Shown here: one piece after another, positions 1 through 5,662 of the stretch
Layout of the letters: each line of letters begins with the position of its first letter
How positions within the stretch are numbered: the first letter of the stretch is position 1
DNA from: an uncultured Verrucomicrobiales bacterium
GTDB taxonomy: Bacteria > Verrucomicrobiota > Verrucomicrobiia > Verrucomicrobiales > DEV007
Assembly (NCBI GenBank): GCA_937893785.1
Contig: CALCSP010000559.1
Location: forward strand, 1-7,874
DNA: 7,874 bases
Direction of reading: 5' to 3'
Notes under the pieces: generated by a model
Told to the model about the DNA's origin: nothing
What the model saw: the letters and a program-made list of their open reading frames with translations, nothing else
Databases searched by the model: none
Translations under genes and position numbers: made by a program

Positions 1-1288
1 TCTTGACGGCGGCTTCATGTATTTTCTTTTCGTTACCCATCCATGAGAATACCGGCAAGGACATTGCAAATTGGATGCCCCAGTTGGTTCCAGACTTTGT
101 TCCGCCCTGTTCATCCCTACCGAATTCAGCCTGAACGTAGTCAAACCATGGCCGGTTTTTTGCCTTTGCCTCATTGAGTTGTGCCTGCGCAATCTCTCCC
201 TTTTCCAAGTTGGTAGTTAACTCACCGCGGTTGGCGAGTGCCATGCGGATAAGGTATTCAAGGTGGGTGTGGTCGATGTCAATTGCCGGGCTGATCAGTT
301 TATCACTGATTCGGATGGTTGATGAGTCGCGGAGACCAACCCTCGCAGCGAGCTTGTCCAGTGCTGCCTGAAATTCAATAGTAATACCGTCCGAGGCGAG
401 AGTGTCGATCTCGACATATTCAATCTTGTCAATTGTGGTTAAGCCCCCTGAGAGCAACTTGTCCTGTGCCTCTGAGTATATCTTGGCGGCTTCATCGTTT
501 TTTTCCTGTAACTCAATGCGAGTTTTGAGATACTGTAGCGCTTCATATTCTTCTCGTATTCTGTTCACGACCTTGCGCTCTTCAAAGAGAAGTTCTGCCT
601 GGGCAAGTTGAATTTCATGCTGGGCACGTTGCAGTCGTGCCCTCCTGATTCCAGGGTGGGGTACATAAAGGCGAAACTGGGCGACGAGATCTTCTTCGCT
701 GGCAAATGGGTCACTGTCGTTAAAGCGGGTTTCCCTTCCGCTGCGTTCAAGGTTGCGGGTTTCCGAGGTGATTCCTCCCGGATCAGCTACCAGTGGATTG
801 GGATCAGTTTGTGTCACTTCCGAACTGCTTTCATTGAACGTTTCCTCAATGACAGTTTTATCCCTGCTTTCGGTGATCGTCCTTTGTGAGCTTCGCGAAA
901 CGTTTTCATTGATGGTGGAGTTGGTAGTGATTCCAAGTTCATCCGTTTCACTGCGTGAAATCTGTTGGCTGTAATTCTCCGTACGGTATTGTGTGTATGG
1001 TGCGGGAATCTCGTTATATCCCCATGACTTTCGGAACCGAATTTGCGGATCGGGCCAGTCCCGAGCCGCTTTTTTCCGAGCATTGGCAATACTGATTTCA
1101 CCTCTTAGCGCGATGAGTCTCGGATCATTCTTAAGGCCGAGTGCGATGAGGTCACTAAGGCCGTTTTCTTTCTGCTCTGTAGCGTTTCTGAGTTCATCCG
1201 CATACACCGTCCCGGTGATTGGGCTTACCAGAAAAGTTGCAACGATGAAAAGGCATGCGTAACCCGTGATGATGAATTTTCGCGGCAT
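1..1288 (-). CDS. TolC-family outer-membrane efflux/secretion channel protein, 3' end cut by the window edge
   Basis: An uninterrupted frame of 429 codons opens at ATG 1288 and leaves the window at base 1, so the C-terminus is missing. Residues 1-30 form a signal peptide (basic start, hydrophobic core, VYA before the likely cleavage site). The mature part starts like the first TolC repeat: a helix with NDPRLIALRGEI and ANARKKAA, then strand DPQIRFRKSW (80-89). The second strand is at about 201-209 (LVAQFRLYV), followed by long coiled-coil helices (214-300) with GIRRARLQRAQ and many E, Q, K and A residues. A second repeat begins near 337 (LIRMALANRGEL) and reaches strand FAMSLPVFSW near the edge. 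Such proteins trimerise into an outer-membrane duct with a periplasmic tunnel and dock onto HlyD/MFP adaptors, fitting the adaptor gene just upstream. Odd: residues about 95-199 are a polar S/T/E/N/R-rich insertion at the extracellular loop. No Shine-Dalgarno sequence precedes the ATG. The family call is firm; the substrate is unknown. Confidence 0.88.
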   Translation of the reverse strand, partial: MPRKFIITGYACLFIVATFLVSPITGTVYADELRNATEQKENGLSDLIALGLKNDPRLIALRGEISIANARKKAARDWPDPQIRFRKSWGYNEIPAPYTQYRTENYSQQISRSETDELGITTNSTINENVSRSSQRTITESRDKTVIEETFNESSSEVTQTDPNPLVADPGGITSETRNLERSGRETRFNDSDPFASEEDLVAQFRLYVPHPGIRRARLQRAQHEIQLAQAELLFEERKVVNRIREEYEALQYLKTRIELQEKNDEAAKIYSEAQDKLLSGGLTTIDKIEYVEIDTLASDGITIEFQAALDKLAARVGLRDSSTIRISDKLISPAIDIDHTHLEYLIRMALANRGELTTNLEKGEIAQAQLNEAKAKNRPWFDYVQAEFGRDEQGGTKSGTNWGIQFAMSLPVFSWMGNEKKIHEAAVK

Positions 1289-1474
1289 ATCGGGGACGTA
1301 ATTTTTGAGGTAGAGTTTGAAAAGAAGGGCGAGGTAGTAACCCTTTTAGCATTTTGATTACTAGGCTTGCAAGCCTAGTGCTGAAAAAATCGAGGCAATG
1401 ACTTAGGTTTTTAACCTGTTAAAATATCAAGGAATATTAGGCATGAAGGGGAATTCGCCGGGAATAGAGCGGGC
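1289..1474. other. AT-rich gap between adaptor and TolC-like genes
   Basis: These 186 bases separate the end of the HlyD-type gene from the start of the TolC-like gene in an otherwise tight operon. They contain a perfect 20-bp palindrome (1360-1379) and a small inverted repeat, AGGTT-TTT-AACCT (1405-1417). I see no T-tract after either on the minus strand, so a simple intrinsic terminator is unlikely. I could not identify a convincing -35/-10 pair either. The gap may hold a processing or attenuation element or a secondary promoter for the channel gene. Confidence 0.5.
1360..1379. repeat. Perfect 20-bp palindrome ACTAGGCTTGCAAGCCTAGT
   Basis: The two 10-base halves are exact reverse complements with no spacer. 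In RNA the stem would need to open at the centre to form a loop, leaving about 8 pairs. The flanks are not symmetric. On the minus strand the sequence is preceded by a TTTTTT run and followed by AATCAAAATG, which is the wrong polarity for a minus-strand intrinsic terminator. A dimeric DNA-binding protein site or a dispersed palindromic repeat would fit better. It lies 71 bases upstream of the TolC-like start codon. Confidence 0.75.
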
Positions 1475-2587
1475 CTAATTGTTTGCAGATTTTACAGGAG
1501 TTTTGCCAAAGCCCCAGAAGTCAAATGTTCCGGGTTTCTTGCGGTGGATGTGAACTTCGGTGCCTGGTAAAAGATGCTTAAGCTCGTCGGGCAACCTACA
1601 GGTGAATGAGCGGCCACGAAGAAATCTTGAAGGAATCGGGGTTCCGAGGTTTGGCAGGGCCTCGATGCCAGGGGACACGGAAAGGATTTCTGTCTCCATG
1701 CCTATCGGATTTTTTATCCTTTCACTGATCCATACAGTTGTGCCGGCTTCCAGTCCTTCTGGATCTTCACCTTGCAGGACTAGTCCCTTAACTGTTTTTT
1801 CCGGTTGGCCGTCTCCTGGTGAGTTAAGGACGATAGTCAAAATGGGATCCCCGATTCTTGCGACTCCCCGTAACTTGTGGACTGCCCTTACTTTGCCGTC
1901 CCCGGATGCCTTGAGGGTCTTGTCGGTTAAGCGTTGGTTAAGGACAAGTAACTCATCCGGAATTTTTAGTTGATCCAAGCTGCCAATCAGTTTGTCGGCT
2001 TCCTCGAGATCCTTGGTAAGTTCCTGAATCGATGCCTCATGGGTTTCCAGTTCTACTTCGATGGCCTCTACGGCAGCGGTTGCATTATCAAGTTCGCGCT
2101 GCAGGCTGAGCTGCTTCTCTACTTGATCAGCGATTAATTCCTCATTGCGTTGCGCACTTTCAAGCCTTGATTGTGCAGTGGCTTTCTCGGCCCTCGCTTT
2201 CTGGATATCGGCATTAATGTCAAATCTTGTTGCCTTGAATTTTCGCTGCATGTCTGCCCTGAGGAACGGGAGATTCGCCTTGTAGTCATCAATTTCCTTT
2301 TGGACCAAAGCAGGGTCCAAAGTGACTAGGTCCTGTCCTGCCTTAACAAGGTCACCCTCTTTGACGTGGACTGTGAGGATCACGCCGTCTTCTGGAGGTG
2401 CGATTTCCTCTGTGCTAGCTGCAATCATTCCATTGACGCGTGAGTAGCTGCCTCGTTGCATGTAGAGGACGATTACCAGGGCAAGCATACCCAGCCATAT
2501 GAGTACAGGCCATTTCTGCAGGACTCTCCTGAGTTTGAATGAGGATCCGGTACTGATCTCGGCTCTACTTGGAATTTCGTTGCTCAT
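1475..2587 (-). CDS. HlyD-family periplasmic adaptor (membrane fusion protein)
   Basis: This 370-residue protein has adaptor architecture. A short cytoplasmic N-terminus (1-26) is followed by one membrane anchor (about 27-43). The first lipoyl/biotinyl-like half is at 60-93 (DGVILTVHVKEGDLVKAG, then LVTLD), a charged coiled-coil hairpin spans about 97-222, and the second lipoyl half is at 224-250 (ASGDGKVRAVHKL, GDPILTIV). A C-terminal beta-barrel/membrane-proximal region ends in LPGTEVHIHRKKPG. Such adaptors bridge an inner-membrane transporter to a TolC-type duct, and a TolC-like gene follows. The start at ATG 2587 is preferred over in-frame TTG 2608: it has an AGAGAA element 6 bases upstream and leaves 10 bases after the preceding stop, whereas the TTG start would overlap the DUF4956 gene. 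No pump gene is adjacent; the only membrane partner in the operon is the DUF4956 protein. The family call is solid; the substrate is unknown. Confidence 0.9.
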   Translation of the reverse strand: MSNEIPSRAEISTGSSFKLRRVLQKWPVLIWLGMLALVIVLYMQRGSYSRVNGMIAASTEEIAPPEDGVILTVHVKEGDLVKAGQDLVTLDPALVQKEIDDYKANLPFLRADMQRKFKATRFDINADIQKARAEKATAQSRLESAQRNEELIADQVEKQLSLQRELDNATAAVEAIEVELETHEASIQELTKDLEEADKLIGSLDQLKIPDELLVLNQRLTDKTLKASGDGKVRAVHKLRGVARIGDPILTIVLNSPGDGQPEKTVKGLVLQGEDPEGLEAGTTVWISERIKNPIGMETEILSVSPGIEALPNLGTPIPSRFLRGRSFTCRLPDELKHLLPGTEVHIHRKKPGTFDFWGFGKTPVKSANN

Positions 2588-2593
2588 AGCAGA

Positions 2594-2599
2594 TTCTCT
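2594..2599 (-). promoter_or_regulatory. Weak ribosome-binding site of the adaptor gene, overlapping the preceding stop
   Basis: On the minus strand AGAGAA lies 6 bases before ATG 2587 and shares bases with the TAG stop of the DUF4956 gene (2600-2598). This supports the ATG start over the upstream TTG and suggests translational coupling of the two genes. The match to the Shine-Dalgarno consensus is only partial. Confidence 0.4.
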
Positions 2600-3281
2600 A
2601 TATCTCAACAGTTGTGCGCTGCATTACCAGACTCACCTCGGAGATGTCTTCAAGTTTTGAAAGGGTATCAATCAGGTCTGTTTTATAGGATGGGTCTATG
2701 AGGCGGATCTGATAGGAGTATTCCTGCACCTCTCCTTGAATGGCTTCTCGCATGGCCACCATTTCGGTCTGGGTGGTGTAGTTTGAGAAGATGTCATGAA
2801 GCAGATCGAGTGACGGGGAATTCGGCGGCAGCATGAATCGAAGAAGTCCCTCAAACTCTCTCCTTGATGCAAAGGGTGACCAACTGAGGAAAAGGGCTGT
2901 GAAACCAAAAAAGAGGGTGCCGATAATTGCGACATCGAACACTTGAGCCCCTGAGGCGATTCCTACAGCCAATGATGCAAAAAGGAAAATGATGTCTCTT
3001 GGGTCACGGATCGGTGTACGGAATCGGACAAAGGCCATGGCCCCCATAATTCCAAGACCTCGAGCCATGTTATTGCCGATGGCCATGATCATGATGGTGA
3101 TCACGATTGTGGCAAGGACCATGGTATGCAGGAACGAGCGCGCATAGGAAAAGCTCTGATGAGTCCAGCGGTAGACTGTGGCTAGGACCAGACCGAGAAC
3201 GAAGCTGATGCTCAGCGAGAAGATAATGTCCATACTGGACAGAGGCTCTGTCGGGCCCAGGGCTGTCAAAAAGGATTCCAT
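2598..3281 (-). CDS. DUF4956 family multi-pass inner-membrane protein
   Basis: This 227-residue protein has predicted membrane helices at about 18-37, 50-69, 96-112 and 114-133. Between helices 2 and 3 is the family hallmark GLGIMGAMAFVRFRTPIRDPRD (about 75-96), an SxxGAxAxVRFRTxIxDP-type segment rich in conserved Arg and Asp. Residues about 138-227 are soluble and probably cytoplasmic, ending in a beta-alpha-beta pattern (EYSYQIRLIDPS, DLIDTLSKLEDISEVSLVMQ) like a small ferredoxin/ACT-like regulatory domain. The family has no established biochemical function that I know of, but it often sits next to VTC-domain genes, as here (58 bases downstream of one). Its place between a polymerase-type enzyme and an HlyD adaptor makes it the natural candidate for the inner-membrane conduit. 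That role is inference. The ATG lacks a clear ribosome-binding site. Confidence 0.87.
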   Translation of the reverse strand: MESFLTALGPTEPLSSMDIIFSLSISFVLGLVLATVYRWTHQSFSYARSFLHTMVLATIVITIMIMAIGNNMARGLGIMGAMAFVRFRTPIRDPRDIIFLFASLAVGIASGAQVFDVAIIGTLFFGFTALFLSWSPFASRREFEGLLRFMLPPNSPSLDLLHDIFSNYTTQTEMVAMREAIQGEVQEYSYQIRLIDPSYKTDLIDTLSKLEDISEVSLVMQRTTVEI

Positions 3282-3339
3282 TAGTCGATAAGGTGGAAGG
3301 AAGAAGCTGAAGCAGGAACTGCCAAGCTAATTTTTGTCA

Positions 3340-4263
3340 TTAAAAGCTGTTATTTGTGATCGTGGTGTTTTGCGAGGCACAATCATAGCTAAATCCTCGA
3401 AAGAGAGTTTCAAGGCGCCATGCAGTGGCATACTTACAAAAACCGGTTGTCGTGAGGTTAAATCGTTCAACAAGCTCCATCATCCATTCTGGTGCATTAC
3501 GCATGGCCTTTAGTTCGAATATGTATCCGGCAAAAGGGCGGTTCAGTGCTGTTTGGCTATCCATTGGTCGCCAGCCTGAGGCATCTTCAATGCCCGGTAG
3601 GTTCCAGCTTCGGGTAGGGCGGTAACAGATTCTCCGGTCAAAAGTTAGCCGGGCGTAATCATCATTAGCACCGAAATAACTTTCCCTGATATAGCGGATC
3701 AGCATCTTGGGCCGTGCCCCGACTGCCCGTGCCACTCTGGAATACTCGAGGAAGTAGTGGTTATCGACGGGATTTTCAAGCAGGGGAAAGTCCTCTGGGT
3801 GAAGAACGATCGGTCGGCCGCTGCCGTTTCCTTGATATTGCTCCATGGTCATTTTACAGCGGCTCTTGATGATGACACCGCCGACCTTGCGCTTGAGTTC
3901 AAGGAAAACCGGTGCGCTACCTCCCTTACCATAAGTCCGGATGCGCAGTTTGAACCGGGCAAAGGTTTTGCGCTCTTTAGCCAAGGCCAAGTCCATTGTT
4001 GGGGTGTCCAGTTGCAGGGTAGTGACTGCATACTCGGGAATCTTTCCCTTCCCATTTGGATCTGGGATACAAAAGGGCTTAATGTATTCTCTGATCTTCG
4101 GAACAAGTCGTGGATGGATGATATACTTTTGCTCAAAGCGCTCAATGATCTTGTCCTTGACCTCTTTACGGGATGGCCCAGCATCAACCTGCAGGCGGGT
4201 TTTGGGCGCAGATAGATCTATCCCTTCGGATTGAGCTTCAATGGTATTGGCGTTTTGAGGCAT
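3340..4263 (-). CDS. VTC-domain polyphosphate polymerase-like protein
   Basis: This 307-residue soluble protein has no signal peptide or membrane segment. It matches the VTC domain of the triphosphate tunnel metalloenzyme fold, known from yeast Vtc4, which makes polyphosphate from ATP. Tunnel-lining motifs appear in order: RFEQKYII (42-49), KLRIRTYG (105-112; R107, R109), FLELKRKV (120-127; E122, K124), IIKSRCKM (131-138; K133, R135), MLIRYIRESYFG (187-198), ARLTFDRRI (204-212), IFELK (248-252; E250, K252) and GFCKYATAW (274-282; K277). The basic and acidic residues expected for triphosphate and metal binding look intact, so an active enzyme is likely. Residues 1-35 are a polar N-terminal extension, and there is no SPX domain. 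It is the first gene of the operon, ahead of DUF4956. ATG 4263 has no Shine-Dalgarno sequence, so the start is moderately secure. Product identity (polyphosphate or another phosphate polymer) is not proven. Confidence 0.88.
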   Translation of the reverse strand: MPQNANTIEAQSEGIDLSAPKTRLQVDAGPSRKEVKDKIIERFEQKYIIHPRLVPKIREYIKPFCIPDPNGKGKIPEYAVTTLQLDTPTMDLALAKERKTFARFKLRIRTYGKGGSAPVFLELKRKVGGVIIKSRCKMTMEQYQGNGSGRPIVLHPEDFPLLENPVDNHYFLEYSRVARAVGARPKMLIRYIRESYFGANDDYARLTFDRRICYRPTRSWNLPGIEDASGWRPMDSQTALNRPFAGYIFELKAMRNAPEWMMELVERFNLTTTGFCKYATAWRLETLFRGFSYDCASQNTTITNNSF

Positions 4264-4572
4264 CGGCAGGTTAGATGGGGAGGGGAATCCCTACCTTCCC
4301 CGAAAATCGGAGCCCTTAATATAACCTACAAAGCTCCTAAATACCATATGAAAGTGGCGCTATTGTCACAATTTGGCCATTTTTGTGGCCTTCCGGCAAC
4401 CCTTCGTGCTAAGCGCTACAAGGTTCTCGAGCTGGGGTGGTCGGGATTCGCTGATGTAAGAGGACTTCCTCTTAGCCAATGAGTATTCACATATAGTATT
4501 CTTTACAAGCAGCCTTATTAAAGGTGCAGAAAGCAACGGTTATGAACGATACTGGCAACGCTGGAGTGGCAT
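4264..4572. other. 309-bp gene-free region upstream of the VTC operon
   Basis: This stretch lies between the stop of the dehydrogenase gene and the start of the VTC gene, both on the minus strand. It contains a plausible minus-strand promoter (4343-4371), a second AT-rich -10-like TATATT (4323-4318), an inverted repeat GGGGAA/TTCCCC with an 8-base loop (4281-4300) in the putative leader, and a small GGCCA/TGGCC hairpin near 4375-4390. A plus-strand frame at 4231-4482 has no recognisable protein features and no support. The region separates the four-gene operon from the dehydrogenase. Confidence 0.55.
4343..4371 (-). promoter_or_regulatory. Candidate sigma70-type promoter of the VTC-DUF4956-HlyD-TolC operon
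   Basis: On the minus strand TTGTGA (4371-4366) is followed by a 17-base spacer and TATGGT (4348-4343), each matching 4 of 6 consensus bases. It sits about 80 bases upstream of the VTC start codon, leaving an untranslated leader that contains the GGGGAA/TTCCCC inverted repeat. The alternative -10, TATATT at 4323-4318, has a better hexamer but no good -35. This is a visual match only. Confidence 0.33.
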
Positions 4573-4584
4573 TTATAATGCCAC
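4566..4584. repeat. Hairpin overlapping the dehydrogenase stop codon
   Basis: GTGGCATT and AATGCCAC form a perfect 8-bp stem around a 3-base loop. The TAA stop of the dehydrogenase gene (4575-4573) lies inside it. On the minus strand it is followed by CTCCAGCGTTG, not a T-tract, so it is not a classic intrinsic terminator. It could still stabilise the 3' end of the transcript. Confidence 0.5.
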
Positions 4585-5577
4585 CATGCCCTTGACTACT
4601 CCTGTGGAGGGATTGCTCCAGCTTTCAAATTGGTCAATGATCTCATTGAACTGGCAGCGGTGGGTTACAAATGTGGAAATGTCTATCTTTCCTTCCCGTA
4701 GCGTATCCATGACCAGTTTGAAATCCGATTTGGTGGCATTTCGGCTACTCATGACAGTCATTTCCCGAGCATGAAAGAGAGGGTCGGCAAAGGAAATGTT
4801 GCCTTTAACAATGCTAACCAGGATCAAGGATCCTCCGTGACCTACATATTCAAAGGCGCCTTCCATTGCCGCAGGGACACCGGTGGCGTCGAATACATTT
4901 TGCGGTAATGTACCACCAGTAATCTCCCGAAGTTGATCTACTGTATTTTCACGACCGTCAACACAGGCGTCAACTCCAATGACATCGCGGCAATATGCAA
5001 GGCGATCAGGATTGATATCAATTGCAATGGTCCTGGCTTTAGCTAGGCGTGCAAAGTGTAGGACGCCGATTCCGATCGGTCCGGTTCCTGCAACGGCAAT
5101 CCATTGTCCCTCCTCAATATTTGCCCTATTGACGGCATGGGCTCCTATCGCCAAGCATTCTACTGTTGCTACCTGTTCATGACTGAGGTCATCGGCACGC
5201 ATCAGGTTTTTTGCGGGTACTGGCATCAACTCACGCATGCCTCCATCAATGTGAACTCCCAGCGTACGAATGGCGGGGCAGCAGTTTGTTTTCCCGCTAA
5301 GGCATGTAGGACATGATCCACAATGGATATAGGGGACAGGAACGACAGTGTCTCCAGATTTAAACTCACCGGAGCTCTCTGCTACTTCCGCAGAAAGTTC
5401 GTGGCCAAGGATACGAGGATATTCAAAATAGGGCTGCTCACCGGCGAAGGCATGGAAATCCGTGCCGCAAATGCCGATTCTGCGGATGCGCAACATGACT
5501 TCATCCTTTGCCACTTCAGGTTCAGGGACATCAAGGGACTGGAAATGACCGGGTTCCCGGCAACTAATTGCTTTCAC
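4573..5577 (-). CDS. Zinc-dependent alcohol dehydrogenase, L-galactonate-5-dehydrogenase-like
   Basis: This 334-residue medium-chain dehydrogenase has a complete motif set: catalytic zinc ligands C37 (GICGTD), H59-E60 (GHE) and E140; structural-zinc cysteines C86, C89, C92 and C100; and Rossmann motif GTGPIG (164-169) with D187 suggesting preference for NAD. From memory it resembles E. coli LgoD/YjjN (L-galactonate to tagaturonate) along its length, including IGICGTDFHAF, YPRILGHE, KTNCC, GVHIDGG, FDATG, SSRNAT and a KG-V ending. Related sugar/polyol dehydrogenases (threonine, sorbitol, fuconate) are alternatives. GTG 5577 is chosen because the family starts MKAxxCxEPG at this point; an in-frame TTG at 5613 would add 12 unconserved residues. 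There is no clear ribosome-binding site. The gene is alone on its strand and divergent from the propeller gene, so no pathway partner confirms the substrate. Confidence 0.87.
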   Translation of the reverse strand: MKAISCREPGHFQSLDVPEPEVAKDEVMLRIRRIGICGTDFHAFAGEQPYFEYPRILGHELSAEVAESSGEFKSGDTVVPVPYIHCGSCPTCLSGKTNCCPAIRTLGVHIDGGMRELMPVPAKNLMRADDLSHEQVATVECLAIGAHAVNRANIEEGQWIAVAGTGPIGIGVLHFARLAKARTIAIDINPDRLAYCRDVIGVDACVDGRENTVDQLREITGGTLPQNVFDATGVPAAMEGAFEYVGHGGSLILVSIVKGNISFADPLFHAREMTVMSSRNATKSDFKLVMDTLREGKIDISTFVTHRCQFNEIIDQFESWSNPSTGVVKGMVAL

Positions 5578-5662
5578 GGTAAGCAGGATGACGCATAGAG
5601 GCGCCCGGTGCAAGTATCCCGGGCTTGCGAGATTTCGATCCCAACTGCAATGTAGTAAAGTG
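5578..5662. promoter_or_regulatory. Divergent intergenic region between dehydrogenase and propeller genes
   Basis: These 85 bases must hold start signals for two divergent genes. Two overlapping inverted repeats are visible: GCCCGG (5603-5608) with CCGGGC (5619-5624), and GCAAG (5610-5614) with CTTGC (5624-5628). They may form an operator controlling one or both genes. No promoter hexamers stand out. Confidence 0.35.

Noticed and set aside
814..1101. 95-codon minus-strand frame MKSVLPMLGKK...
   Set aside because: It is a shifted frame inside the TolC-like gene, whose own frame is open throughout and has recognisable motifs on both sides; no frameshift is needed.
2588..2608. Upstream TTG start for the adaptor gene, adding MRYRESA
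   Set aside because: It would overlap the DUF4956 gene and has no ribosome-binding site; ATG 2587 has one and is the better start.
3757..4215. 152-codon plus-strand frame opposite the VTC gene
   Set aside because: It is an antisense shadow of a gene with strong family motifs; the translation has no recognisable features.
5588..5662. 25-codon N-terminal extension of the propeller protein (MTHRGARCKYPG...)
   Set aside because: It would place a polar, basic stretch before a clear signal peptide and occupy nearly all of the divergent promoter region.
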